The translations under genes were made by a program, and so were the position numbers. DNA of 64,000 nucleotides. Source: Rothia amarae (GTDB taxonomy: Bacteria > Actinomycetota > Actinomycetes > Actinomycetales > Micrococcaceae). The notes under the pieces were generated by a model. It was not told the DNA's origin. It did not search any database and saw only the letters and a program-made list of their open reading frames with translations. Positions 16,580 to 25,903 of the stretch are shown in pieces. The stretch is taken from positions 310,001-374,000 of the forward strand of contig NZ_CP061538.1 of the NCBI RefSeq assembly GCF_014705945.2. The letters are read 5' to 3'. Numbering within the stretch: position 1 is the first letter of the stretch; every line of letters begins with the position of its first letter.

Positions 16580-17887
16580 CTATTCGTCGTCAAATGGATC
16601 CTCTTCCTGCTTTCTCAACACGATATTGAGCGCTCGTGTGTCATCTGGCTTGAGATTTTCAGTGTTGTCTTCTTCGTTAAAAGTATTTACAACGCGTGAT
16701 GTTTGCTCAACGCGCTTTATCTTGTTGGTGCGAGGAGCATGTTCAGTCATGGATTCGCCCAGCGGAATCAGCAACTTAGAGGCATCCTTGTGGTTCAAGC
16801 CCGTGGCTTCCAAAAGATCAGTAACTAGTGGTCGTAGCATCAGCACCAGCGATTCAGCTTCTAACGTTTTCACACCCATGAGACTAGGCTCTAGGGTGCT
16901 ACTAACGCCACTTAATTTCCGTCTTACCCGAAGACGAAGTGCTGCTCTATCTTTCTGATCTGAGAGGTAGAAAACTTCCCCTAAATCTGCGACAGCTACT
17001 GAAATCTGTCGTAAGACATCGGAAATAGATTCAATAGCATCTTGAGATATCCGTACATGATTAATCGTCGATGCCATCCGCCTGTTCAACACGCGTGTGT
17101 TGCGAATTGCCAAATCTAATCCAGTGAGAATGTTTGAGTATTCATCTAGCTCTTCGCGGTATCTTCTACCTAGCATCGAAAGCTTAGCCATACCTTTAGC
17201 GGTAATGACATCGCCCTTGGCCGCCTCATAAAGTGGTTCCAAGCTACGCGCTTGCTCTAGCGCCGACTGAGCTCTATCCCAGTCGTAGCGATCAATAGAT
17301 TCTGCAGAGTTTCGTAATACATCTGCAAATGATTCGGAGAGCTTTTGTAGGTTCGTGCGTGGTTCTGCCCTGGGATCTTTGGGGAAGAAAAACATTAGCA
17401 AGAAAGCGAAGAGACCACCCACAATAGCATCGACACTTCGGGCAAAGACACCATCTGATGTAGGAACCATCAGCACCACAAGGCACGATTGAAGACCCAT
17501 CTGAATGGTGAAAATAATTCCGTTATCCAAAAAGCGGGCTATTTGAATGGAAAGAAATAGAACCACAGCCGCTTGCCAGACCCCTCGACCGAGTAACAGC
17601 ATCAGCAAATCGCCGATAAAAATTCCGAGTGTCACTCCGATTGTTACTTCAAGCATTCGTCGAGAATGAGTGGCGCCTCGCACGTAGCCCAGAGAAACGA
17701 TTGCTGCTGTTGCCGCGAAGATTGGTTCATGATGTCCCAGCACGGAATGGGCGAAAGCATATGCACCAATTCCTGAAATCACAATCTGCAGGGATTGAAA
17801 AAACCCCTGCCGAACGCGCGTCATGCCCTCATGAAAGCGCGTGGAAATTTGTTGCCCGAAGTCAGGTCTAGTTTGGTCTGGGTACAT
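16580..17887 (-). CDS. FUSC / aromatic acid exporter-type membrane protein
   Basis: A 435-residue protein with an N-terminal block of about five to six membrane helices (residues 25-170), the last being GGLFAFLLMFFFPKDPR. A long cytoplasmic helical domain follows (about 175-395), and then an acidic and basic tail. This is the half-size FUSC/ArAE arrangement of proteins similar to aromatic acid exporters. Substrate cannot be told from the sequence. It ends 66 bp from the radA start, on the same strand, so read-through into radA-disA is possible. The upstream gap faces the divergent pst operon. Confidence 0.7.
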   Translation of the reverse strand: MYPDQTRPDFGQQISTRFHEGMTRVRQGFFQSLQIVISGIGAYAFAHSVLGHHEPIFAATAAIVSLGYVRGATHSRRMLEVTIGVTLGIFIGDLLMLLLGRGVWQAAVVLFLSIQIARFLDNGIIFTIQMGLQSCLVVLMVPTSDGVFARSVDAIVGGLFAFLLMFFFPKDPRAEPRTNLQKLSESFADVLRNSAESIDRYDWDRAQSALEQARSLEPLYEAAKGDVITAKGMAKLSMLGRRYREELDEYSNILTGLDLAIRNTRVLNRRMASTINHVRISQDAIESISDVLRQISVAVADLGEVFYLSDQKDRAALRLRVRRKLSGVSSTLEPSLMGVKTLEAESLVLMLRPLVTDLLEATGLNHKDASKLLIPLGESMTEHAPRTNKIKRVEQTSRVVNTFNEEDNTENLKPDDTRALNIVLRKQEEDPFDDE

Positions 17888-17951
17888 GCCTTTAAGTCTA
17901 GGCAGAGGGCGGTAGATAAGGGCTATTGAACGCTGTTAAACGTCTCTCAGA

Positions 17952-17969
17952 GTTAACTTTCTATTTACC
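17952..17969 (+). promoter_or_regulatory. possible Pho-box-like repeat upstream of pstS
   Basis: GTTAAC (17952-17957) and ATTTACC (17963-17969) are offset by 11 bp, the repeat spacing of actinobacterial PhoP boxes, and lie in the 221-bp gap ahead of pstS. The match to the GTTCACC consensus is poor, so this is only a candidate. A regulator gene for it is not in the window. Confidence 0.2.
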
Positions 17970-18108
17970 TATCTATCTAAAACAGGCTACCTTTCGCTCC
18001 TAGAGTCAAACGTTGTAGGGTCCGAAAGAACACAATATTCGGGCATTTCACACATGAGGGGAGCCGACGGCGTGCTTCCTCACTCGGCTCGTTGTAAAGG
18101 AAATTTTC

Positions 18109-19215
18109 TTGAAGACTAAGGCATTCGCAGGCGCTGGTTCTCTTGCACTCATTGGCATGCTCGCTCTTTCAGCATGCGGTTCAGATAACGCAACCGGCAC
18201 TTCTACCGGTGATAAAGCATCTGACTCAAACATCTCCGGTTCTTTGAAGGGCATCGGTGCTTCTTCTCAGAAGGCTGCAATTGATGCGTGGGAAGCTGGC
18301 TTCACCTCCTCCAACTCCAAGGCAACCGTAAACTACTCACCCGATGGATCGGGTGCAGGTCGTAAGGCTCTTCTTGCTGGCGGTGCTCAGTTCGCTGGTT
18401 CGGATGCTCACCTTTCCTCTGATGAATACGAGCAGTCCAAAGAGAAGTGCGGCCCTGAAGGCGCAATCGATATTCCTGTTTACATTTCGCCTATCGCTAT
18501 TGCTTACAACCTTCCCGGTGTTGATTCCTTGAACCTGGATGGCGAGACCATCGCAAAGATTTTCAAGGGTGACATTAAGAAGTGGAACGACGATGCTATC
18601 AAGAAGCAGAACGACGGCGTTGACCTTCCTGATACCAACATCACCGTAGTCCACCGCTCTGACGATTCTGGTACCACTGAGAACTTCACCGAGTACTTGG
18701 CTAAGGCATCCAACGGTGCTTGGGATAAGGAAGCAGACGGCAACTGGCCTTCAGATTACGCAGGTGAATCCAACAAGGGTACCTCCGGCGTCGTTTCTAC
18801 CACCACATCCACCGAGGGCGCAATCACCTACGCTGATGCTTCAGCAGTGGGCGACTTGGGTAAGGTCAAGGTGAAGTCAGGTGAGGAATACGTGGAGCTT
18901 TCACCTGAAGCTGCAGCAAAGACTGTTGAGGTTTCAGAAAAGGTTGGCGGCATGCACGCTAACGATATGTCCCTGGACATCAACCGCACCCCTGAAGAAG
19001 CTGGCGCTTACCCTGTAGTGCTCGTTTCCTACCACATCGTTTGCTCACAGTACGACAACCAGGAAACTGTTGACCTCGTCAAGGCATACGAAAACTACGT
19101 CATCTCCGAAGATGGTCAGAAGACTGCAGCTGATTCAGCTCACTCAGCTCCTCTAACTGACACCTTGCGTGAAGATGCGAAGAAGGCAATTGACGCAGTA
19201 AAGGTTGCTGGCTAG
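18109..19215 (+). CDS. pstS: phosphate ABC transporter substrate-binding lipoprotein
   Basis: Extracellular phosphate receptor of the PstSCAB importer. The 368-residue precursor has a lipoprotein signal peptide with the lipobox ending at Cys23 (LALSAC), then a Gly/Ser/Thr linker. The mature domain shows the phosphate-binding loops: GIGASSQKAA near the start, SGAGRKAL, and RSDDSGTTENF (near residue 183). The start is TTG at 18109 with AAAGGA upstream. The usual first gene of the pst operon; a strong hairpin in the pstS-pstC gap may give more pstS than transporter mRNA. Confidence 0.95.
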   Translation: MKTKAFAGAGSLALIGMLALSACGSDNATGTSTGDKASDSNISGSLKGIGASSQKAAIDAWEAGFTSSNSKATVNYSPDGSGAGRKALLAGGAQFAGSDAHLSSDEYEQSKEKCGPEGAIDIPVYISPIAIAYNLPGVDSLNLDGETIAKIFKGDIKKWNDDAIKKQNDGVDLPDTNITVVHRSDDSGTTENFTEYLAKASNGAWDKEADGNWPSDYAGESNKGTSGVVSTTTSTEGAITYADASAVGDLGKVKVKSGEEYVELSPEAAAKTVEVSEKVGGMHANDMSLDINRTPEEAGAYPVVLVSYHIVCSQYDNQETVDLVKAYENYVISEDGQKTAADSAHSAPLTDTLREDAKKAIDAVKVAG

Positions 19216-19228
19216 TAACCTCCAAACA

Positions 19229-19269
19229 GTACGGTGTGACCGAGTTCTTAGAACCCGGCTGCACCGTAC
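19229..19269 (+). promoter_or_regulatory. strong hairpin between pstS and pstC
   Basis: Outer arms GTACGGTG (19229-19236) and CACCGTAC (19262-19269) are perfect complements, with an inner stem CCGAGTTC / GAACCCGG (one mismatch) around a TTA loop. No T-run follows, so it is more likely an mRNA-stabilising or partial-termination element than a full terminator. Confidence 0.55.
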
Positions 19270-19405
19270 ACGGCGTTGAGGGGACACCGCGGATTACGCC
19301 GCGAAGCATACAGAGAGAAACCACATCAACGAATAAACTCCCGGGCTCACTAGCTGAAGTCAGGATTGAGACATTCGTTCTAAGGACAAAAGGCATCAAC
19401 CAGAT

Positions 19406-20374
19406 ATGTCAATTACTTCTGATTCACCGAACGGGCCGAGCACCCGTCGTAATAGCTCTAAAGAACTTCCCGACGTAGGCAACCCGGCAGCAGATAAAAT
19501 TTTCTCGGGTATCTCCCTGAGCGCAGGCATTCTCATTCTCGTTGTTCTCGCTGCAGTTGCAATCTTCCTTGTAGCGCAGGCGCTACCGGTATTTTCTGCA
19601 AATGCCGAAGAACTTACTGCAGGTAGCTTCCTGAAATACATTTGGCCTCTGACCATTGGCACTCTCATTGCATCGGCCATTGCTTTGTTGATTGCTACTC
19701 CGGTGGGCATTGGCGTGGCGCTCTACATTTCCCACTATGCACCCCGCCGATTCGCTAAGACCATCGGTTACATTATTGACCTTTTGGCAGCGATTCCTTC
19801 GGTTATCTTCGGTGCATGGGGCGCGGCAGTGCTGGCACCCAAGATTGTGCCTTTCTACGACTGGCTCGCTGCTTACTTCGGCTGGCTACCCATTTTTGTC
19901 GGCCCTGCTTCGCAAACCGGTAAAACTATCTTGACCGCCGGCATCGTTCTGGGCATCATGATTCTGCCCATCATCACTTCAATGTGCCGTGAAATTTTTA
20001 TTCAGACTCCCAAACTTCAGGAAGAAGCTGCGTTGGGTCTGGGCGCTACTCGCTGGGAAATGGTGAAGATGACTGTTTTCCCCTTCGCCCGTACCGGTAT
20101 CGTTTCATCCGTCATGTTGGCTCTTGGTCGTGCTTTGGGCGAGACGATGGCAGTTACCCTGGTGCTTGCATCCGGCCCGCTCAACGCTTCCCTTATCCAA
20201 TCCGGCAACCAGACTTTCGCTTCGGAAATCGCCTTGAACTTCCCTGAAGCATACGGATTGCGCATGTCCGAGCTTATCGCCGCCGGTCTGGTGCTGTTTG
20301 TCATCACCTTGATTGTCAACGTGATTGCTCGTATGATCACCAGCCGCTACAAAGAATTCTCAGGAGCTAACTAA
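19406..20374 (+). CDS. pstC: phosphate ABC transporter permease PstC
   Basis: One of the two membrane subunits of the phosphate importer. The 322-residue protein has six predicted membrane helices (first at about residues 35-60), a long N-terminal cytoplasmic segment, and the permease EAA loop LQEEAALGLGATRWEMVKM (near residue 212), which contacts PstB. The ATG follows a long 190-bp gap from pstS but only two bases separate its stop from pstA. Confidence 0.94.
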   Translation: MSITSDSPNGPSTRRNSSKELPDVGNPAADKIFSGISLSAGILILVVLAAVAIFLVAQALPVFSANAEELTAGSFLKYIWPLTIGTLIASAIALLIATPVGIGVALYISHYAPRRFAKTIGYIIDLLAAIPSVIFGAWGAAVLAPKIVPFYDWLAAYFGWLPIFVGPASQTGKTILTAGIVLGIMILPIITSMCREIFIQTPKLQEEAALGLGATRWEMVKMTVFPFARTGIVSSVMLALGRALGETMAVTLVLASGPLNASLIQSGNQTFASEIALNFPEAYGLRMSELIAAGLVLFVITLIVNVIARMITSRYKEFSGAN

Positions 20375-20376
20375 AC

Positions 20377-21477
20377 ATGAGCTCAGCAGCAGTAACTTCT
20401 TCCCGTTTTACCAGCGGACAGGCTCCCAAATGGTTGACCCCCGCGGTGGGGTTGGCAGCTATTATCTTGGGCGCGGCTCTTTCCGCACTCATCGGATTCT
20501 CGGTGGCAACCTGGGCGCTTTTCGCCGGACTCATCTTTGTGATCGCCGGGCCAATTCTCATTGGCATAATTGAAGGGCGCCGAAAGGGCAGCGATGCTTT
20601 CGCCCGCTTCCTGGTGTACGGTACCTTCCTCATCGCTCTGATTCCTTTGGTTTCAGTTCTCTGGACTGTTCTCTCCAAGGGAATCCCCGGTCTTTCTGGC
20701 AATCTGCTGACTACCTCCATGAACGGTGTTACCGGCGTCGTCGATAACAAGACCGCTGCCGGCGATCAGCCCATACTCGGTGGTATCTACCACGCGATTA
20801 TCGGCACCTTGGAAATCACTGCGCTAGCCACCATCATTTCGGTTCCCATCGGATTGCTCACCGCTATCTACTTGGTGGAATATGCAACCGGTGGACCGCT
20901 CAGTCGGGCTATCACTTTCTTCGTTGACGTGATGACGGGTATCCCTTCAATCGTGGCTGGTTTGTTCGCGGCGTCGTTCTTTGCCTTCGCAACCGGCAGC
21001 CCTTCAACTCGTACCGGTTTTGTAGCTGCAGTAGCGCTATCGGTTCTGATGGTTCCTACTGTGGTACGCAACGCTGAAGAAATGCTACGTATTGTGCCGA
21101 ACGAATTGCGCGAAGCATCCTACGCGCTGGGCGTACGTAAATGGCGCACCATTATGAAGGTAGTTATCCCCACCGCAATCTCAGGTATCGCATCTGGCGT
21201 TACTCTGGCAATCGCACGTGTGATTGGTGAAACTGCTCCCATTCTGGTGACTGCTGGATTCGTCAACTCCATCAACTTCAACGCTTTCAGCGGATGGATG
21301 GCAACCCTGCCCACCTACATCTACTATCAGATCATGACTCCGACCAGCCCCACCTCGCCTCAGGTTTCTGAAACCCGAGCATGGGCAGCTGCATTGATTC
21401 TAATTTTGATTGTGATGCTTCTGAACCTGACTGCACGAGCCATCGCTAAGGCATTCGCACCTAAAACCGGCCGCTAG
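20377..21477 (+). CDS. pstA: phosphate ABC transporter permease PstA
   Basis: Second membrane subunit of the Pst importer. The 366-residue protein is longer than many PstA because of an extra hydrophobic N-terminal region (about residues 20-65) before the six-helix core. The EAA loop is NELREASYALGVRKWRTIMKV (near residue 240), given here as its central part EASYALGVRKW. ATG two bases after the pstC stop, with AGGAG inside the end of pstC: translational coupling. Confidence 0.94.
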   Translation: MSSAAVTSSRFTSGQAPKWLTPAVGLAAIILGAALSALIGFSVATWALFAGLIFVIAGPILIGIIEGRRKGSDAFARFLVYGTFLIALIPLVSVLWTVLSKGIPGLSGNLLTTSMNGVTGVVDNKTAAGDQPILGGIYHAIIGTLEITALATIISVPIGLLTAIYLVEYATGGPLSRAITFFVDVMTGIPSIVAGLFAASFFAFATGSPSTRTGFVAAVALSVLMVPTVVRNAEEMLRIVPNELREASYALGVRKWRTIMKVVIPTAISGIASGVTLAIARVIGETAPILVTAGFVNSINFNAFSGWMATLPTYIYYQIMTPTSPTSPQVSETRAWAAALILILIVMLLNLTARAIAKAFAPKTGR

Positions 21478-21549
21478 AATCACCGGTAAAACCCCAATAG
21501 ATTTCGATAGCTCAGCTATTCCACAAATTCTTGAGTAAAGGATAAAACA

Positions 21550-22329
21550 TTGTCTAAGCGCATTGATGTTGAGGACCTCAACGTATATTACGGCGACTTC
21601 CTGGCGGTTGAAGATGTCAACATGACTATTGAGCCCCGCTCCGTCACCGCGTTCATTGGCCCCTCTGGTTGCGGTAAGTCAACTTTCCTCCGCACCCTCA
21701 ACCGTATGCACGAGGTTATTGCCGGTGCACGCGTTGAAGGCAAGGTCATGCTCGATGGCGATGACCTCTACGCTAAAGGTGTAGACCCCGTTTTGGTGCG
21801 TTCACAGGTGGGCATGGTTTTCCAGCGCCCTAACCCATTCCCTACTATGTCCATTCGTGAAAACGTGTTGGCTGGTGTTCGGTTGAACAACCGCAAGATT
21901 GCCCGCTCCGATGCTGATGATCTGGTAGAGAGCTCTTTGCGCGGTGCTAACTTGTGGAACGAAGTGAAAGACCGTCTTGATAAGCCGGGTTCTGGTCTCT
22001 CCGGCGGTCAGCAGCAGCGTTTGTGCATTGCCCGTTCAATTGCTGTTCGACCCAACGTGATTTTGATGGATGAGCCCTGCTCGGCTCTTGACCCTATCTC
22101 AACCCTGGCTGTTGAAGACCTCATCAACGAGCTGAAAGAAGAGTACACGGTGGTTATTGTGACTCACAATATGCAGCAGGCTGCTCGTGTTTCGGATAAG
22201 ACCGCGTTCTTCAACATTGCAGGTACTGGCAAACCCGGCAAGCTGGTTGAATACGCTCCTACCCAGGAAATCTTCAACAACCCCAAGCAGAAGGCAACCG
22301 AAGACTACGTTTCAGGTCGCTTCGGTTAA
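21550..22329 (+). CDS. pstB: phosphate ABC transporter ATP-binding protein
   Basis: ATPase of the Pst importer. The 259-residue protein has Walker [10 protein letters not shown] (near residue 37), the Q-loop VFQRPNPFP typical of PstB, the signature [14 protein letters not shown], and Walker [14 protein letters not shown]. The start is TTG at 21550 with AAAGGAT upstream. phoU is not found next to it, although it often follows pstB. A perfect bidirectional hairpin ends the operon. Confidence 0.97.
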   Translation: MSKRIDVEDLNVYYGDFLAVEDVNMTIEPRSVTAFIGPSGCGKSTFLRTLNRMHEVIAGARVEGKVMLDGDDLYAKGVDPVLVRSQVGMVFQRPNPFPTMSIRENVLAGVRLNNRKIARSDADDLVESSLRGANLWNEVKDRLDKPGSGLSGGQQQRLCIARSIAVRPNVILMDEPCSALDPISTLAVEDLINELKEEYTVVIVTHNMQQAARVSDKTAFFNIAGTGKPGKLVEYAPTQEIFNNPKQKATEDYVSGRFG

Positions 22330-22390
22330 GCCCAGTCTTTGCGGTTGAATAGGTTATTTATCAGGTTTTGATTTTCTCAACCTAGTACAG

Positions 22391-22428
22391 CACAGCGGAG
22401 CCCTTCCAGGAGGAAGGGCTCCGCTGTG
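22391..22428. terminator. bidirectional terminator between pstB and YceI gene
   Basis: Perfect 17-bp stem: cacagcggagcccttcc (22391-22407) with its complement at 22412-22428, 4-nt loop AGGA. It sits between two convergent genes. Confidence 0.8.
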
Positions 22429-22459
22429 TGTTTGAAAAAGTTAGATGGTCGAATGCAAC

Positions 22460-23047
22460 CTAGGCTGCAGTGTCGGCAGACGAATCCTCGGTTTCTTTCA
22501 CCAGGGAAAGCTCAAACTCTAGACTAATCTTTTCTGAAACCATGACTCCGCCAGCATCGAGGGCAGCGTTCCACGTAATTCCCCAGTCTTTGCGATCGAT
22601 GCGACGTCCACCTTCGAGCCCAGCGCGAATGTTGCCGAAAGAATCTTGGTTGATTCCGGTCAAATCTAGAGGAATAGAAACAGGTTTAGTGACACCGTGC
22701 ATGGATAGCTCACCCATGGCGATGAACTGGTTCTCGTCCACCTCATCAATAGAGGTTGAGACGAATTCAATAGTGGGGTAGTGGGCGACATCAAAGAAGT
22801 CATTATTGCGGAGATGCTCATCGCGTTGCGCATTACGGGTATCGATGCTGTCTACGCGGATGGACACGTTCGCGTAAGACTTTTTCCAGTTTTCTGGGTC
22901 AATGAAAGCGGTCCCTTGAACATCGTTAAAAGCCCCTCGGACTTTAGTTACCATTGCATGGCGCGCCGAAAAACCGATGCGAGAGTGGTCAGGATCGATG
23001 GTCCATTTACCTGCAAACTGAGAATCAAGTGCCAAAATATACCTCAT
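22460..23047 (-). CDS. YceI family protein
   Basis: A 195-residue single-domain YceI (lipocalin-like beta-barrel, polyisoprenoid-binding) protein. It opens with the family motif GKWTIDPDHSRIGFSARHAMVTKVRG and contains FFDVAHYPTIEFVS and the Met/His-rich ELSMHGVTKPV. No signal peptide is seen, so this copy is cytoplasmic, as is common in actinobacteria. Two starts are possible: ATG at 23047, or TTG four codons later at 23035, which has ATGAGG six bases upstream. Monocistronic. Role in isoprenoid handling or stress is family inference. Confidence 0.88.
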   Translation of the reverse strand: MRYILALDSQFAGKWTIDPDHSRIGFSARHAMVTKVRGAFNDVQGTAFIDPENWKKSYANVSIRVDSIDTRNAQRDEHLRNNDFFDVAHYPTIEFVSTSIDEVDENQFIAMGELSMHGVTKPVSIPLDLTGINQDSFGNIRAGLEGGRRIDRKDWGITWNAALDAGGVMVSEKISLEFELSLVKETEDSSADTAA

Positions 23048-23351
23048 TAAAAGATGAGCAAAACGTGGTTTTTAGAAAATCCAGCAACGCATTTTATGTA
23101 AAAAATAAAATGGTATGAAGATAGATTTGTGGTAAATCCAGTATATTTGATTTTGTTTTTTTATTGTTAGGGTCAGTTGTACACTATATCGCCCATAAAA
23201 TCTGGGGTATGACTAGAGTGGATGTTCGAGGCGGTCGGATCAGGCTCTTGGGCTCTATAGTTTCCTCTATGCAGGGTATAGGTAGATATACCCTCATAAA
23301 GTACATTCTGCTCCACTGTAAAAAATGAGGCAGTTGAGAAAAATAATAGAT
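23048..23351. other. AT-rich intergenic region
   Basis: No gene or clear RNA seen. It is AT-rich, with TTTTTAGAAAA-like and AAAATAAAAT stretches near 23070-23115. It probably holds the YceI promoter on the minus strand and the old promoter of the two-component system whose remains follow. Confidence 0.35.
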
Positions 23352-23594
23352 ATGAAAAATACATCAACTGCTTTAGGCATAGCACCAAGAAAAAATCTTT
23401 GGCGCTCTCTCGCTTCTCCCGCTTATCTTTTCTCAAAAGCGCCCTTTATTGCGCTTTTCAACTTACTTCTTCTGGCAGCTCTCGCCAGCGTCGTTGGGTC
23501 GCTCTCTGCCACCCTTATTTTTCTTTTGCTGCTCCCGCTGGCGGGCATGGCATTTGGTTACTTTGAACGATGGCGTCTGAATACGATGGGCTAG
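23352..23594 (+). pseudogene. sensor histidine kinase remnant (N-terminal sensor domain only)
   Basis: About 80 residues survive. A short basic start (SLASPAYLFSKAPFIAL) leads into two membrane segments (about residues 25-70) and stops at GYFERWRL, the end of the first sensor segment in this class of sensor-domain kinases. The kinase core, phosphoacceptor His and ATP-binding domain are all missing. The frame ends at 23594 inside the remains of the response regulator gene. Best read as one side of a single large deletion that removed most of the kinase and the start of the regulator. Confidence 0.6.
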
Positions 23595-24058
23595 AAGCTG
23601 CCGCGCTTTTACGCGAACAGTTCCCCGGTTTGCCGATTCTGGTACTGAGCCAGTACATCGCAGCCGCCTATGCTCGGGAACTCTTTAGCGCAGGAGCTAA
23701 CGGGCTAGGTTATCTTCTCAAAGATAGAGTGGGAAATATTGAAGAATTTGCCCGTGCAGTGAGCACGGTAGCCGCCGGCGGTACCGTGTTGGATCCCGAC
23801 GTCGTCACGCATCTGATGAATACTGCGGTTACGACGCCACAGGGATCGCTAGCTACTTTGTCCCCGCGGGAGCGAGAAATCTTGGAACTGATGGCGCAGG
23901 GGCTCTCTAATAAAGAAATCGAGGATAAACTGGTGGTATCGGCTCCTACAGTTTCAAAACACATCGGTAATATTTTTGACAAGCTGAAACTTCAGCCGGA
24001 CGAGGGGAATCGCCGCGTGCGCGCCGTTCTGGCTTTCCTTGAACAGGGCACGGTATAG
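23570..24058 (+). pseudogene. NarL/LuxR response regulator remnant lacking the receiver start
   Basis: The surviving 162 residues begin at SEYDGLEAAALLREQFPGLP, which lies just after the phospho-accepting Asp in intact members. The rest of the receiver (ILVLSQY, YLLKDRV with the conserved Lys) and the complete LuxR DNA-binding domain (LSPREREILELMAQGLSNKEI, then VSKHIGNIFDKL) are present. With the first 50 or so residues gone, including the acidic pair and the Asp, it cannot be phosphorylated normally. It overlaps the kinase remnant in another frame. A residual DNA-binding protein is possible if the ATG at 23570 is used. Confidence 0.65.
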
Positions 24059-24085
24059 ACTGCCTCCGAACATTGCCGAACTACT

Positions 24086-25102
24086 CTACTGGGTTAGTAG
24101 AGGAGAAAGAGCCAGCATAAAAATCGCTGAAATGCAGAAAGCAGCGGGAATAGTTGCAAACCAGGTGAGCAAAAGCTTCATGGCAATTCCTGGGCGGACA
24201 GAACTGAATCGTTGGTTTAAACCGGCACCTAGAACCGAACTAGCGGCAAGATGCGATGAAGAAACTGGGGTGTTGAGAATCAGTTGACACAACAACATAA
24301 AAGTTGCTGTGGTACCTTGAGCTACAGCACCGCGGAACGGATCTAAGCGAACCATTTTGTAGGCGAAGGTATGACCAATGCGCCAGCCGCCCATCAAGGT
24401 TCCTGCTGTTAAAATTGCCGCACTGATGATGCCCGCTAACGCAAGTGGCCAGCCATGGGCAGGTAGAGAACCAGCAACGCAAATCATCAGGAAAATCATG
24501 ACGGCACGTTGACCAATTTGTATACCGTGGACCAGCGAAATAATTGAGTTGGCAATGGATAACGCGTTTCGGGCAACTTTGTTTACTCGTCGGGGGTAAG
24601 ATCGCGCAACCAGCATAGATAGCGGTGAAACCAAAAGCCAGGCAGTGCCGAAAATCAGGACCGGTACTAAAACCAGAGATATTCCAAAAATGGAGAGGGT
24701 TGACTCTGAAAAGGGTAATCCTAGTGAGTAGCCTACCGAGCGAGCTGCCCACAACGACCCCAATAACCCCCCCAACAGCGCGTGGGTGGACGAAGAAGGC
24801 ATACGCAACCAAAAAGTAATGAGACCCCAACTAATCTGGGCAATCAGCGCAGTGAGGAGCATCGCCAGCCCCACGTCGTTAGAGGGCAATAGCAACCAGC
24901 GATTTGCCAGTTGCGTCAACAGGACAGCGGCAACTATGAAACCTAGAAAATTCAGGACGGCGCTAATCGTCAAAGCGTATTTAGGGGTGAGCGCGCGGGT
25001 GCGCACCGCAACCGCTACAGCGTTTGGAGCGTCGTGGAATCCCGAGACTAGAAGAAATCCTGCTAGCCCCAGAAAACACAGAAGTACCAGTGCGAGAGTC
25101 AC
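24086..25102 (-). CDS. pit: inorganic phosphate transporter, PiT family
   Basis: Low-affinity, proton-coupled phosphate (metal-phosphate) importer. The 338-residue membrane protein has about ten helices and the two duplicated PiT signatures. The first is SGFHDAPNAVAVAVRTRAL near residue 20; the second set is MPSSSTHALLGGLLG (near 102) and TPVSSSHLAASSVLGAG (near 290). GTG start at 25102, three bases after the DUF47 gene stops, so the two form one operon. Together with pstSCAB a few kilobases away it gives this region both high- and low-affinity uptake. Confidence 0.92.
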   Translation of the reverse strand: MTLALVLLCFLGLAGFLLVSGFHDAPNAVAVAVRTRALTPKYALTISAVLNFLGFIVAAVLLTQLANRWLLLPSNDVGLAMLLTALIAQISWGLITFWLRMPSSSTHALLGGLLGSLWAARSVGYSLGLPFSESTLSIFGISLVLVPVLIFGTAWLLVSPLSMLVARSYPRRVNKVARNALSIANSIISLVHGIQIGQRAVMIFLMICVAGSLPAHGWPLALAGIISAAILTAGTLMGGWRIGHTFAYKMVRLDPFRGAVAQGTTATFMLLCQLILNTPVSSSHLAASSVLGAGLNQRFSSVRPGIAMKLLLTWFATIPAAFCISAIFMLALSPLLTQ

Positions 25103-25105
25103 GGG

Positions 25106-25726
25106 TTAGGATTCCTGCACAATAATTCGACCAATATGGGTTGAGACGGAGCGCATAGCTTGGGATGCTCCGGTAAGTTCTTCAACAAACTGAACTGTTT
25201 TGAGATAGCGATCTGTCTTGTATAAATCCAAAATCTCTGCCTTATAGACTTCACCGGTTCGGGTTGCCTGGCGGGAGAGTCGAATCATATCCATCCAGTA
25301 CTCGTCGGTACCTTTGAGCTCACCCAAACGAGGAATAATGGCAGAAGTGAGCACTGCCTCCCGCTGAATTAAATCCAACAAGGTGGTGGCGTTGGAGGTA
25401 AACCTGTCAATTTTAAGAAGGGTAAGCACATGTCCGGCGCTCGTCAAACGTTCGACGGCGCTCATCAAGTGGTTCGCCAAAGTGTATAGATCTTCACGCG
25501 GCAGCGGCGGCGCAAAAGAACTACGCACCTGAGTCATTGCGGTAAAAAAAGTATTCTGACTTTGGGATTCATGCTCCAACATGTTGGCAAACACCTCAGG
25601 ATAGTTCTCTTTCCCATGGGAACCCACCATCTCCGAAAGAAGCGCGGCTGCATCAGCTACCTGGTTCGAGAGCGACGCCAGGGCTTCTAAAGATGCGCTT
25701 TCCTGGGGGAACAGCTGCTCGAACAC
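25106..25726 (-). CDS. DUF47 family protein, PiT accessory (PhoU-like)
   Basis: A 206-residue all-helical DUF47 protein, distantly related to PhoU. It begins MFEQLFPQE and has the helix-bundle pattern LSNQVADAAALLSEMV. DUF47 genes are nearly always upstream of pit and are thought to control the transporter. The start is GTG at 25726 with AAGGAG five bases upstream. The operon is preceded by about 180 bp of ordinary leader and then the structured element at 25904-26060. Confidence 0.88.
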   Translation of the reverse strand: MFEQLFPQESASLEALASLSNQVADAAALLSEMVGSHGKENYPEVFANMLEHESQSQNTFFTAMTQVRSSFAPPLPREDLYTLANHLMSAVERLTSAGHVLTLLKIDRFTSNATTLLDLIQREAVLTSAIIPRLGELKGTDEYWMDMIRLSRQATRTGEVYKAEILDLYKTDRYLKTVQFVEELTGASQAMRSVSTHIGRIIVQES

Positions 25727-25903
25727 GAGTTCTCCTTGAGGTGTCGATTTATGAACGTCAGGTTATATATGCTCCCTCAAAGATAACTGCTTAGGGTTAA
25801 CAAACTCGCAATTTTCTCATTTCCACCCATAATTTTTGATTGAATTTTTGGGCGCAAAGGGTAAAACGCGACGGTTGAGCGTAAAACGTTGGTTAAAGAA
25901 AGG

